Positions 36,987-49,272 of a stretch of 64,000 nucleotides of DNA are shown in pieces (the first letter of the stretch is position 1; each line of letters begins with the position of its first letter). The notes under the pieces were generated by a model that worked only from the letters and a program-made list of their open reading frames with translations, did no database searches and had not been told where the DNA came from. Source of the stretch: Anthopleura xanthogrammica (taxonomy: Eukaryota > Cnidaria > Anthozoa > Actiniaria > Actiniidae). Location: the NCBI GenBank assembly GCA_964019055.1, contig OZ025210.1:9828992-9892991 (forward strand), written 5' to 3'. The position numbers and the translations under genes are program-made.

Positions 36987-37257
36987 ATTCAGACCGGAGG
37001 GGGGCGGGAGGGCTTTTGAGGCCGCTCCAAATTTCACGGTGTATAATTTCTGAACAGTAAAAGCTAAAACCACCAAACTTGTTAACTTTTTGTAAAATTT
37101 ATCAGGTAACATTTTTAACATAATGTGTCATGTTCACCAACTTTGATGTTTCCGAGTCACTTCTAGTTTCTAGTATACACACGAGCCAATACAAAGAAAA
37201 TACAAGTGACGAGTGGGGATATCCACGGTATGCCACGAGAAACCATCGTATAACCAT

Positions 37258-37394
37258 TTTATCCCACACCATAGAAAATACAAATGCGTAGATTCAACGC
37301 GCAGTGCATGATGGGAAGGAAGGATGAAATACCGACGAATATGCAACGCTTTCCTGCTTTCCGATTGGCTGTATTTTCTATGGTGTGGGATAAA
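37258..37394. mobile_element. 137-bp foldback element
   Basis: Perfect 25-bp arms (tttatcccacaccatagaaa at the left, complement at the right) around ~85 bp. Confidence 0.75.
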
Positions 37395-37859
37395 TATATT
37401 TGTTAAATTTTGTTACCAAAATGTTGTTGAACACCTAATGAGGTATTTTAGCAAGTTTAAAGTTAATTTCCTTCTTCATTTCTGTTTATTTTTCAACAAC
37501 AATGTATCTATATATATCTGATAAAAGTCAGAATTTCTGAGATTTGGTATCCATCCATCCATCCATCCATCCATCCATCCATATATACAGCCTTTTGCAA
37601 AAATTATGGCCGTTTCAAGTATATGTACAAGTATATCAAAAGTGTATCAGAAATTATGGGATATCATTCCTGATATTTTTTTCAGAAAGCCCTAGTGATA
37701 GGCAACCCGAAAAAAATATCAGCGATGATATCCCATAATTTCTGATATACTTTTGATATACACCTAAAAGGATCAGAGCATTCTTCCTTAAGTAACGGAC
37801 ATTTCTTTGTGAGTAAATAACAAAACAACAAAAAATTGATGGTCAAAAATAAAATAAAA

Positions 37860-38110
37860 AAATAAAAAAATAACGAACATTTCTTCTCGAGTGTTGAATA
37901 TTGTTCGGTAAGTGACGAACAATTCTTCTTGAGTGTCGAACATTGTTCGGTAAGTGACCAACAATTAATATTCTTCTCGAGTGACAAACATATCTTTGAG
38001 AGTGTCGAACACTTCTTCTCGAGTGTTGATTATTGTTCGGTAAGTGACGAACAATTCTTCTCGAGTGTCGAACACTTCTTCGTGAGTGCACAACATTCCT
38101 CGGTAACTAT
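37860..38110 (-). repeat. Heptad-encoding tandem repeat in coiled-coil exon of gene B
   Basis: Repeated gttcggtaagtgacgaac and cttctcgagtgtcgaac modules (on the plus strand) encode alternating SLTEQ and STLEKKC heptads on the minus strand. Stops and frame changes now interrupt them. The right part is in-frame with the zf exon, the left part is not. Confidence 0.7.
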
Positions 38111-40757
38111 CGTGTTTTGTTCGGTAAGTGACGAATTCTGTTTAGTGAGCGATGAACATTGTTTGGCCAGTAACATCATGTGTGCAGCCATGTTGTCTTG
38201 TACATGTTTATCAACATGTTGTCGTTCAACTTGGACTGAACATCCCTGGTCCTTGAATGGACAATCGAGTATTGTCTTGGCACACTCATTTCTCATATGG
38301 TTGTCTAAGTTAATCCTGAGAACAAACAAAATTGTTCTCTTTGTTGTTATTATGCTGGGTCAGTCAGTCATTAGGGTATTGTTATATTCCTAGTCTAAAA
38401 GTCAATTTTTTTCTCTCTTCTCTTATTTAGCAAAGAGGGTGGCAAGCGATTCGGTTTCACAATGCATTTCATTGACAGGTGTTTTTCCCCCGGGGGGGGG
38501 GGGGATCCGGGGGTAAAGTATCGGGTATGCTCGTCGGGAATTTCCAAAAATACCCCTAAAAGATACCGGAAGTTTTTTCAAAAGGGCGTGGCTTGGCAAA
38601 TTTTAAACCCTAAGAGATACCACAAAATAATACTATAGGCTTTTGAAATGTTTTTCCTTGAGTAATATTCTGAGTTTACGCAGGCATACATATTGCGTTA
38701 TTATGCGATGGGCTAGTTCCTTTTCCAACACCCTTAAAGATACCAGAAAGTGCTGATTTGCTAAACCTCAAATTTTAGACCCTAAAAGATACCAAATCGC
38801 TGATTTTTACCCCTAAGAGATACGACGAGCATACCCGATACTTTACCCCCGGATTCCCCTCCCCTGGGTGTTTTTCTTTTTTGATATTTTTTTCTAACAT
38901 GGATGTGATATAATTAGGTGCTGATGTCCCTTCGGGGATTTTGGGGTACGGGAAGGGAACAAGACGATATTTTTTTAGAGTTACTTTACTTCAATACAAT
39001 CGTCCAGTACTTTCCACATAAACCCTTAGAAACTAGGGTGTAAAGAATGAGTATCAAAAACGGCTATGAACATTCCATACCTTTTTGTCTTGTTCATTTG
39101 TCCGATTTTTGGACATGTACAGCTGTTGGGACATGGAACCATCTCTTCAGGACAGTCAGAGTTTTTGTGTACCGGTAGGTCATATCGGACCAGAACTTTT
39201 GTACATTTCTCACATTTCAACTCTTTATATTCGCATATCTTGTCATGATCCTCCAGTTCTCTTCTCTGCATGTTGGTGTTGCAGTTCATGTTAGGACACT
39301 GTACTTGTTGGAAAGGACAAGTTTCTCTGTGTTTTGCCAGTGACTGTAGCTTACCAGTCCAGTAACATTTAAGTTTGTATTCCTCTGCATCTGTAGACAT
39401 AAAACAAAGTCAGAAAAGTAAGAAAAAACGGTTCAATCAGAAATAATGCTGTGCAACTGTTAAAAGTATTGGACAAAACGATTCGGGAAGAGAAAAGGCG
39501 AGCTACGTCCCATTCAAGCATAGGATCAGTGCTGCTTAAGATCGAATGTCTGGAATTACAATCCTAGCCAATAATAACAAGTTTTTCATGCATCAAGATT
39601 ATTCAGACTCCGTGGAAACATTTGTTTGTGCCAAGAAAGCAAAGTCTTAGACACTCACCTACATTTGCCGGAACTTGCTCACCACTCTCTGGTGGATCAC
39701 AGTAGACTTCAAGGTCGTTTACTATGTTGTTAACAACCAAACTTCTTGCAAGATTTTCGATTCGTAGTACATTCTTACCCACGGGGCATAACTTTTTGTG
39801 CATCAGACATCGTGTAATGCAATATATACAGAAGGCATGCCCTTCTTGGCATTGCCAGGGGTCCTCAAGTACTTCCAAGCTAGAAAGGAAACGAAAAATA
39901 ATTGTTAAAGGCGTAAGAGCTTCGAAAAATGCTTGTGGGAAAAAAACATGAATGAAAGTATGACAACGTGATAGCAAGTGGTAGAGTTCAAACTGCAATA
40001 ACTAAAATTACTGTTTTACAACCGTTTTCGTTGAAGTGCGGCGACCGGCCGAAGTTTGATGTCTCGTTTACCAACTAGCGTTTCGACGACCGTCAATCAA
40101 AGAACTAAACTAGAGAAAATTACATTTTTTGAGATAAATTTTAGACTGAATTAAAGATTTTAGAGGATGTAAAATGTAAATTATTTTTCTAGTTTAGTTC
40201 TTTGACTGACGGTCGTCGAAATGCTAGTTGGTAAACGAGACATCAAGCTTCGGCCGGCTGCCGCAACGAAAACGGTTATAACTTCGAACCAAAGTGGATA
40301 GCATGACAACATGCAAAGACATTACGAAGATAAACTAACAACATCATCGATAATGTTTTCTGATGTATGTACCAAAATAATTAGAGAATAAGAAGGAAAC
40401 TTAAACAGCAAGTTCTTGTAAAAACGTTTGGAACAATATTGACGTCTTGAGTACGTATAGAAGGACCGGCGAAGAGCTAACTTCGAAAAGCAGTACTGTT
40501 ACAAACATTTTAACGGTGTTTCCTTCTTATTCACTTGATCAATTTACAAAATGCTTGAGCGTACAAAACTGCACTACACGACCACAAACTGTCAGTGAAC
40601 TGAAGCCGAGAAACAAAATATCCCTTAGATTGGTGTACGAAGATTGAATAGTAAATCTAGAAATATGCAACAAATAAACACACAAAGCTGCTTACCATAT
40701 CCCACAGATGAGATTTGGATCGACCGTTTCAAGGAACTGTTCTGTTTTCAAACCCAT
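38030..40757 (-). CDS. TRAF-like gene B: RING, zf-TRAF, decayed coiled coil, no MATH
   Basis: Exons 40757-40696 (MGLKTEQFLETVDPNLICGI), 39879-39659 (rest of RING: WQCQEGHAFCIYC, CPVG), 39390-39081 (TRAF zinc fingers, AKHRETCPFQQVQCP, CEYKELKCEKC) and 38315-38030 (CPFKDQGC finger and coiled coil). Lengths and phases of exons 1-3 equal those of gene A. The coiled coil runs through SSLTEQ into a stop at 38030. Beyond it the same heptad units (SSLTEQ, STLEKKC) continue for ~150 bp in shifting frames, so the exon is expanded by ~21/42-bp repeats and then broken. No MATH exon was found to 37000. Either a truncated RING/zf adaptor or a pseudogene. Confidence 0.7.
38488..38868. mobile_element. ~380-bp foldback element in intron of gene B
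   Basis: Arms containing ccgggggtaaagtatcgggt and atgctcgtcg and their complements at ~38825-38868. The interior has further copies of acccctaaaagatacc. A poly-G tract sits in the left end. Confidence 0.75.
40019..40278. mobile_element. 260-bp foldback element in intron 1 of gene B
   Basis: ~100-bp imperfect arms beginning aaccgttttcgttg and containing ggtcgtcgaaacgctag-type sequence, meeting in an AT-rich centre. Confidence 0.75.
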
Positions 40758-41213
40758 TATTGAGACTCCAACATTGCAGCTTGCTCACCCAGCTAGCTTT
40801 CACCAACCACGTATCAAAAAAAATGCGGTAGAAACTTAAAAAAATCAAGACTTCCTTTTAAGGACATGAGGTGATTAACTTCAAACAATAGAACTTAGCA
40901 AACCACTGGAGATCCGAAAACTTTCCGATTTCTAACGACAGCTTATCTAACAATAGCCTTTCATTCGGCGGGAAATTTGAATATTTTCCGACAGCTCCTA
41001 ACTAATCCTTGAAACGATAGCTATTGTTCTTTGAAACTGATCGTGGAACGTTCGATAGCTTTCGGATGAGTTTGAATATCCCACTTCCGAGAAATGCTTC
41101 GTTTGTCACGCACAAAGGTTTCGATGTTAGTGAGGCTCCGTGCAAAATACTCAGTGATTCGTGACAGGAGAAAAGAATAAATTTTATTATACTTTTTGAT
41201 TTATCACTATTAT

Positions 41214-41494
41214 CGACTTCGTGCACTAAAAAAACAATAGGTGAGATTAAATTAAGATTGTACGAAATTTGAACATCTTTAGAATTTGAAAAAAAGATGA
41301 TTGTATTTCATTGTTGTTGTACAATAGTTGTAGTCAGGTCATCCTTTCAACATACGCAAGTGTTGTGCATTGGTAAAGCCCGACTCGTTGGGATTACAAC
41401 AATGAAATACAAGCATCTTTTGCTCAAATTCTAACGACGTTCAAATTCCGTACAATCTTTGATCTCACCTATTGTTTTTTAGTGCACGAAGTCG
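41214..41494. mobile_element. 281-bp MITE-like element, cgacttcgtgc family
   Basis: Arms cgacttcgtgcactaaaaaa and complement, ~100 bp long with few mismatches, including acaataggtgag and attgtacgaaatttgaac. Relative at 36782-36986. Confidence 0.8.
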
Positions 41495-41786
41495 AAAATA
41501 GTTAGCCTTGAGCCCGTTCATTTTTGTAATGCGGTATTGTATAAAAATATAAATAAAACGAAGGGAAAACCCCCAGCTCGCCGTTCATTCAACCAGCATT
41601 CACATGTATTTCGATATTTTTTTTATTTTCATAAAAACAGTACGTGTCGAAGGTATTTGAATATATTGAAAGAAGAAAATAAACAACGGATTAAGAGTGC
41701 AATGTTCATGTGAAACTTCTTTGCACCTTGATTTAATATAAACATGCTTTTTGGAAGGGAATTTAGTCGAGCTCCTTTCACCATGC

Positions 41787-42110
41787 ATGGAAGGAGGTTC
41801 GCAGAGTCGTGTTTTTAACTGCGAATTTTGTTTCCATTCGTTTCGACATAAACCGTCGCTATCAAGACATTACATGAAAAACCCAACTCGCCGTTCTAAC
41901 GCCCGTTGGAAGGTGAAAGCTAGTAAATGTTTACCTGACCTGTTAGATAACGTTGACCCATACTATCGTGGAGCACGCTTGCGGCTTATTGTCGAAAATG
42001 TGTCCAAAGATGAATTACGACAGTTGTTTGTACCAAAAATCTCAAATACTTTAACTCTCCTGGAATACGTGGAATTTTGTTGTACTTCTGATACTTCTAA
42101 TGGCTTCTAA
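41787..42110 (+). CDS. Small protein with degenerate C2H2-type zinc finger (107 aa)
   Basis: From ATG 41787: MEGGSQSRVFNCEFCFHSF, a C-x2-C pair followed at normal C2H2 spacing by SLSRH, but the second histidine expected a few residues later is missing (HYMKNPTRR). The rest (LLDNVDPYYRGARLRLIVEN, LLEYVEFCC) is soluble and unrecognised. It could be a single exon of a longer gene or a transposon-derived finger protein. No neighbours on this strand inform function. Confidence 0.35.
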   Translation: MEGGSQSRVFNCEFCFHSFRHKPSLSRHYMKNPTRRSNARWKVKASKCLPDLLDNVDPYYRGARLRLIVENVSKDELRQLFVPKISNTLTLLEYVEFCCTSDTSNGF

Positions 42111-42630
42111 ACCTATGTAAAACCCGCACTGACCAATTATCATTTCGAGGGAGGGGAGCCTCGACGTATTAAAAAACGTTTATTTGATGCTTTACATTTT
42201 CAAGAATGATTTTAATTTATTGAGGATAATTGTTATATCATGTTGTAAATATTGTTGTATATTGATTTTTAAAAAAAATTCAGTTTTAGTTTCGATTTTT
42301 CTGACCGAAAAAAAATAATTCATACCCTACTCTACTGAGGCAGGTTTTGGTGCGCAATTTTTTCCTGTCATGGGCTATGCTAACAACTTGAGCTTGTTAG
42401 CTTCGCGCTGATTGGCTAGTTACATTTTCTTGTATCATATAGTTCGCATTCGATGCAAACCGCTGTTGGCAGTTGCTAATGCTTTGCAAAAGTCAACTCA
42501 GGTAATGTAAAGAATGTGCAAGTTGAATAATACCAATCCCACGGACTTTTAATGAGGTCTCTGAATAGCTGACCTACAAACGAGGCTAACCCTGTGCAAA
42601 TTAGTCTGTGGTATTCAAAAACAGTGGTTT

Positions 42631-43213
42631 GGCACTTGGACGAAAATTGCTCATAATTCAAAGCGACTTGAAGCTTTCAAAAAAAATCTTTGATACCTAA
42701 TTAACAATGTGTGTAAACGATTTCTTCGTATTCCAAGTAGAAGTCTAAAAATGTTACGCTTTTTTCTCGTCCGCCATTGAAATCGTTGTATCACGGCCAA
42801 AAGTAATTTCGGTCAGCGGTTTTCCGTTTGAGGTTTCGTGTGACGTCATTTACTCAACCACTTCAATGGCATACTTCAATTTTAAAAAAGGGAGTAATAT
42901 ATTTTTGGATTCTGAATATTCCGAGACGAAGTTTTACCAAGTTGTCAAAGTTTGCATATACATTAGCCACGAGTGTTATGATTTTGGTTGAGTAAATGAC
43001 GTCATAACTCCGATTCGAACCCATTCTCCCGACCCGAATAAGTGATACAACGATTTCAATGGCGGACGAGAAAAAAGCGTAAAGTTTTTATACTTCTACT
43101 TGGAATACGAAGAAATCGTTTACACACATTGTTAATTAGGTATCACAGATTATTTTTTGAAAGTTTCGAGTCGTTTTGAATTATAAGCAATTTTCGTTAA
43201 AGTGCCCCTTTAA
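42631..43213. mobile_element. 583-bp inverted-repeat element related to 29382-29731
   Basis: Arms of ~150 bp (ggcactt, gacgaaaattgc, ttaacaatgtgtgtaaacga, tctcgtccgccattgaaatc) with their complements ending in aagtgcccctttaag at the right. The left terminus has lost the TTAAAG end. Two tgacgtca sites inside, each joined to a (t)ttactca / tgagtaa half like the palindrome in the other copy. Confidence 0.75.
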
Positions 43214-44194
43214 GAATGAATTATGTCAATTAAAGTGCAAACACTATATCTGTGAAACATCACTAAATATTTAGCATTATAACATAGTCAAAATATAACG
43301 CGCGCTCCGATTGGCTAATTTTCTATGAACGAGAAATGGATATCCCATAGAGATATACCATCTCTTACGCTGCTCTCGTGCTTCCAGAACTGGATATACG
43401 CTCGATAAATATGGACCATTGCTTAAGTATTTAGTACTAAAAGCACTGAAGAAGCAATGGTGAAGAAACAGAAAACCCGTGCATGTGCTGTGTGCAGTCA
43501 TAAAGCACGCAGGGATTTGCAGAAAACGAGAAAAAAGTTAGGAGAAGCACGAGGCGTAGCAGAGTGCTTTAACACTTCTCTCGTATTCGATTCTGCCAAT
43601 CCCAAAGTGCTTTATGATTACACGCATTTTAGTTATAAAATTCAAATTACAATAATCGTTATGAATGACGCAACTGACACAGTACACGCGCGTGCTCTTT
43701 GCCCTCATAAAGCACGCGCTTCCAACCAATCAGAACGCGAGATTTATAAAAGATAATAGACATTGCCCTTTTTGGACTATTTGGTGAAAAATAATTACTA
43801 TTCGATGCCCAAGAATATTGTTTTCTGGCTGCATTATATCAACGAATGCTGAGAGCAAAATCATACGATATGCTACATTATCATAATTAATGTAGTCAGC
43901 TATTTCAGCAGACAGAATTATTAATGATATTGCTATCAGGAGACGGCAATATCAATAATAATGCGGCATGCTTCCTGGATTGAGAAGATGGTAAGCAAAT
44001 GGATCCACCAAGTTAGTAGTTCCACAGCTTTCCAGAGCTTTTCAAAATCCAGGCAGCCGTACCAAAATGAAATAGCTTTTTCACTTGCTGTCTTATACCA
44101 AACATGATGCCTCAGTAATTATCTATTTTAAAAATAACATTTAGCTTGTAGTACTGTTTTTTACAGATTAGTCGCAAGCACTAATAGTAGACAA

Positions 44195-44310
44195 TAGACC
44201 CGTTGCATCACCTTGAAATGCAGCTCGATTTGAAGGGCAAATTTACTGAGAATTGGAACCTATTGTTTTGCCCTCCAAATTGAGCTGCATTCCGTGCTTC
44301 AAGGGGTCTA
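44195..44310. mobile_element. 116-bp foldback element with TAGACC termini
   Basis: TAGACCCGTTGCATCACCTTG at the left end (the first 20 bases carry the motif) and the complement of its diverged copy at the right, ending GGGGTCTA. Arms include gcagctcgatttgaagggca. Third member of the TAGACC group in this window. Confidence 0.7.
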
Positions 44311-44396
44311 TACCATTGTTTTTTTTTGGTTTTACTTTGACTGTTACTCACTATTAATTACACAACTTTTCACGGACCAAGTAAAATCACTCTAAT

Positions 44397-44595
44397 CTTA
44401 AGGTAATTCCCTTGTTTTGCACTGCGCATTTGTCTGAACATGAGAAGCATGGGACTTACACAGTGTAGCCATTTTCTTTTCACATACTAAGAATGTTTTT
44501 TCTAAAAACTGAGTTTCACTTTTTTCTCTTTTTTTAGTCGAAAAGGTTTTGAAAAAATGGCATTTCTCCCTCTATTTCAAGAGGATTACCTTAAG
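44397..44595. mobile_element. ~200-bp element with short inverted ends
   Basis: Ends cttaaggtaattcc and ggattaccttaag. The interior is A/T-rich without an inverted repeat. Weak MITE candidate. Confidence 0.4.
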
Positions 44596-44716
44596 TTAAG
44601 ATTTAAAATTAATCTTAAGTAATTTTAGACAATGTTTATGTATAACTGAAGTATGAAATAGTGGGCAAATACTAAATACACGACGAAACTGAGCAGAAGT
44701 CCCCATTCATCAACTA

Positions 44717-46530
44717 TCAGTCGGTGCCATCCCTAAACCAGAGCTTCCACAAATATGCAAGTCCGACAGCAAATACAGAAAGTACAACAAAAATCGCGAC
44801 CTGACATCTTCTGCGAATCGACACCACAACGGCTCTGGCTAAGCGATAGCAGCCAACAATGAATGTTTTTAATATGAAAAAAAATATAGTGAAAAAAGTG
44901 TTCAACATCTTTTCTATTAATACCGTATCTTCGTTTCTTCTTTCGTGATCTACCTGAATCATGCAGTTAATGGTTAAACTACCATCAGCAACCAAGTAAA
45001 ATGGATCATATGCTCCGATGAACCCTTGCCATTTTAAAGTTGTGTCACAAGAGCCAGAGCTAGAATGGAATACGTGGAGTTTCTCTGAAGAAAGATCTTC
45101 AATACCACTTCTTTGGTTTGTCACTGTTAATCTGGATAGATTCAGAAAATTCAACTTCAAGGCAACAAATCCTTACGGCAGAAAAGCATATTTAGCATAT
45201 TGTAGTTCCTCCAGCTAGAGTCCAGCAGTGTGTATTTAAATCAATAAATAACATATCTTACCTGCAAGACACTGGTATTTCCGTATTGTCTACTAGTAGT
45301 GTATCGGCGTCAGGAGGATTGGAACCACATTCCTCGTCCAGGCAAAGTTGCACTGATACTTCATTCCCCAGGTATAATTGCAAGTACCAGCTGTAGCCAC
45401 ACAACCAGAAGGTAGGACTTCTGATAGAAGAGTACCGTGGTAAGTTGCGGTAGTTTTCTATTTTCCATCTATGCGTTCTTGAAAGTTCATCGTTTTTCTA
45501 AGAAAAGAAGCATAATGTTAACATAACATAGCGTGTCAGATACAGCTAATTCAAAAATGGCAAGTGAAAGTTTTTTGTTCCATTTTGCTTGTTGCATGCT
45601 GCATGTTGCATGTTATTTACCAAGCTTAAAATGTATTTTTATTCATATGTAAATAATGTCGACAGCACAGAAGAAAGTATGCTGGGAAAACCTGCAGACA
45701 AAGTTTAAGAAATTCCATGTTGTTCTGACCTTTCGCTCATTGGATTCACATACCCTATTGTGCATTTCGGAATTGGTATGATATGCAACATGCAACAAGC
45801 AACAAAACCCTCACCAATCTTGGGCAGGTATACGTAGCCATGAGAACAACCCCACAACCCATTTTAATGCTATGTACGTATTGACTAAGTAGGAGGGCTG
45901 GACGGGGAAATATTTGGCTCGAGGTCATGCCACAGCGCATTTTTTTTTATTATATGACCCAATTTTGTTATAAAAAAGAATAGAAAAATTGTTTTAATAT
46001 TGATAAATAGAGCGCGCAACTTTCGAGAGGGCCAAACGAGTTTTTACAGCCCGCTCACGTCAACCTGTCTTACCCCCATCACGTGACTTTTTCCTAATGT
46101 TTTATTAGACCGCTCAAGCAGGGACTTACGGGTTATATGATAAAGTACATTAATATACTACTCTCCTACCTTAACCCGTTTTAATTCCTCCATTAGAAGT
46201 CCATTGTTTTCAGGTAGTGACAAAAGATTTTCTTTTGCTGCAAAACATTGTTCTGTAAGAGTCGTACATTTCGATGTGAGTGTCGAAAATTTTTCGGCAA
46301 GTGCCGAACATTGTGCAGTGAGTGTCATGTTTTCCTCGGTAAGTGACGAATTCTGTTTAGTAAGCGATGAACATTGTTTGGCCAGTAACATCATGTGTGC
46401 AGCCATGTTGTCTTGTACATGTTTATCAACATGTTGTCGTTCAACTTGGACTGAACATCCTTGGTCCTTGAATGGACAATCGAGTATTGTCTTGGCACAG
46501 TCATTTCTAAGATGATCGTCCAAGTCCATC
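44717..46530 (-). CDS. TRAF-like gene C: zf/coiled coil, MATH, hydrophobic tail; RING exons missing
   Basis: Exon 46530-46170 (MDLDDHLRNDC, CPFKDQGC finger, long heptad coiled coil), exon 45497-45262 (MATH first half, TWRI-type motif RWKIENY, WYLQLYLG) and a last exon ending at 44717. The last exon completes MATH (LNFLNLSRL, INCMIQVDHERRNE) and continues in frame into two hydrophobic segments (FFTIFFFILKTFIVGCY and AIFVVLSVFAVGLAYLW), predicting a C-terminal membrane anchor or hairpin. The junction of the last two exons does not resolve cleanly: the only nearby acceptor is one base out of phase. No RING or first zinc-finger exon lies upstream before gene D. Could be a decayed duplicate, or downstream exons usable by D. 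Confidence 0.6.
45571..45808. repeat. Inverted repeat of ttgcatgttgcatg words
   Basis: gcttgttgcatgctgcatg at 45587 and catgcaacaagcaacaaaa near 45790 are inverted. ~180 bp of unrelated sequence lies between. It sits in an intron of gene C. Confidence 0.5.
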
Positions 46531-47149
46531 CTGACAACATACAAGAATTTTTTCTGTTACACTGATGGGTCATTCACTCTCTCTGCAGGAAAGGAAAAAT
46601 ACATTTCTCTCGTACAAGACAATTTCCAGTATAATATTTTTCCCGTAAAAACTTAGTAAAAATAAACAAAAACTTAGTACTTTCAAAAGTATCGAAAGCC
46701 AAAACATGGGGTAAATATAAGAATACAAGAGGAAACATATATACAAGAAACTCTCATTTAGCAAGAAATCATGATGCCTCGTGTGAAATAAACTTTTTCT
46801 GTCCAAAACCTGCCTGGTAAGATTTTTCTCGAAAGTCCATTATATTTACCACTTTTTGAATTCTTGGAACAAAACAGATTGTAGCTTTGATATTTTACTC
46901 TTCCAGAAACAAAAATATCGCCAAAAACTGTTATTTTGTCCTGAAACACCTACTTCATAATATTTGACTTTAAAAAAATTCATGTTCTGAGTATTTCTTG
47001 TTTTCTCATTCGGCTAAGTATTAACCATCAATCCATACACCCACACACCCACACACCCATCGATCTGTCTGTCCGTCTGTCCGCTCCTCTATCCAGCCAC
47101 CAATTCGATTTCCATCCTATAATAATATACATGAAAAAGTTTCTGTAGT

Positions 47150-49260
47150 TTCCAATTCTGATTGGCTAAATGCGGTGCAGTTTTTTGGAACTTATAAAGC
47201 GCAGAAAAAAGGGAATACAGTGCACACAAAAAAAAGAAGGAAATACAGTGCAAATTTCGTTGTCGAATACGTATTCTGATTGGTTGAAAAACAATGGAAG
47301 TTACTAAGAATCAATCAAAAATTACATAGATTTCAATGACGTCAAATTTCAAAGAAATTTTGTATTTGTTGAATGGCGGCGAGATTTTTCCTCCACGCGA
47401 AAACTACTGAAAAAGAAACTGCAAAACTCTATCAACATCGAAGGAAAACCCATAGAAGCACCATGTTTTTGTCTCTTGTGTGGAAAAGTTGTAATGAGCA
47501 GGAGATAAATTCCTTGGCAAACAAGAAAGAGATAAATTCATTGGCAAACAAGAAAGAGATGAATTCATTGGCAAACTGTCAATTGCAATCGGCGAGCGAA
47601 GTTTCGATGAAGTTCTTCAACAACGTACTGTTATGCTTTCACACTTCTCTTTTCATTTAACTACGAAAATCGAGACATTCTTTAGACATTTGGACTGGCC
47701 TTTTTTTTTGAAATGAATAAAAAAATACAGATACTAAAGTGAAAACGGTGCAGCTTTACGTCGTGTTATTGTAAGCTACTCGTTTTTTCCTAAGCTTCAG
47801 ATGTCATTTTTCTGCATAAATTTTCTCATGTATAATTAAAATGAATCATATGGTTTTCTCGTGACTCGTAAGTTTTCAAAAAGCACAAATTAAACTCTTC
47901 GAAAACTCACTCGTACAAATTTATTCCAATTCGAAACCATTTGATTTCCCATACAAATATATCTCCACATCTTTATTTCTGTATCATGATAATATTTGAA
48001 TTTGAATTAACACTCATAACAACTGAGGTGTTCCTGTAGTTTTGTGATCACATCTACTGAAATTGTGTATGCTTTGTGCTGGGAGCTTCACGGGGGTTTG
48101 GGCAATATAAGTGTTTGAGAGAAATATCCGATTCAAATATTTAAAAAAGTCAACATCCTAAAAAGAAAGTACTAGGAAATGAACAGAGTGAAGGAAGTAA
48201 ATGACAAACTAGATGTGTAATAAAGTAGACAACAACGTATTAAAGCAGTTGACACTGACACAATGGTCTTCAGGTTCATAGTGCTTGTAGATAGAATACA
48301 TAGAGTATATGTGACAAAATCTTTCATTCATAACATATTGATTGTTTATAAATTTGGCATTGGCTTTCAAAGCTTTCATTGAGGCTTTCATATACAAAAC
48401 ATTAAACGATCATGGCTTTCCAGGCGTTCAAGGCATTCATAAGTTCGGGGAACGATCCATTCCGGCGAAAAGGCTCGACGTCTTATTGACGCTGATAATA
48501 TCCCTCATGATTTAATTCAAAAAAATTCCTCTGACTGACAAATTGAACAAGCATGTAGTCATATTGCAGATTAATTATATCATTAAAAACTTACAACCAT
48601 AGAAACACAAAAATAGAAAGTTAGAAAATAGTTCAAATATATCAACAGTCGGCCATGGCCACCGTCTAGTACTTTCGAAACTTTTCTGTGGTGAAGGTGC
48701 AATGTTTTGTGAGATTTTACGGTTTCCGCAAGCAGTTGAACACTCGAGCAATCAAATATTATAGAGTGATGATATTCGTATTGTAGTTCATCCCTTTTGA
48801 CAATGGAGCCCATTCGTCACGTTTCCAATCCTTAGGCCATTCGCCCTACTCCAGAGCATTGTTGTATCATCTCTGTTAGAGGGGCGGCAATTTCTTCGGC
48901 TGCAATTTTGAAAACACTTGGGGATACGAGATCAAAGCCCATAGCTTTATGAGGGTTCGACTGTTTGAGTGACATTTTAAAATCATTTAAAATTATTTAG
49001 ATGGATTCAAACATTACTGGTTTATTCCGCTAGCTTGGTTTTACATATGCTTTCTCTGTATAACTCAGGCAATTCAAAACACAGGAAGCCCAATACACTA
49101 CAATTCTCAGTACGACAAAAATACAACATTTCAGTACTAGAGTACCGTTGGAGGTCAGTGGACCACATCAGGTCCAATAGAGACTAATAACCAAAGTAAA
49201 ACGGAAAACTGCATGCAAACAAACAAACTAACAAAAACAAAAAACAAAAACCAATGGAAT
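47150..49260. other. Intergenic stretch between TRAF-like genes C and D
   Basis: No supported gene. A 95-codon frame at 47373-47660 contains a threefold 27-bp repeat (47504-47577) encoding the 9-residue unit INSLANKKE. Blocks at 46990-47120 and 47960-48060 match 51390-51540 and 51560-51660, so flanking DNA was duplicated along with genes C and D. Confidence 0.5.
47504..47577 (+). repeat. 27-bp tandem repeat, three copies
   Basis: Unit gataaattcattggcaaaca followed by agaaaga; in frame it encodes INSLANKKE. The copies differ at two positions. Confidence 0.8.
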
Positions 49261-49272
49261 CGGTGTCTACCA

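Noticed and set aside
43457..43756. 99-aa ORF with CAVCSHKAR and CPHKARA motifs
   Set aside because: Motifs come from repeated cataaagcacgc words of a probable repeat; no zinc-finger spacing or family match.
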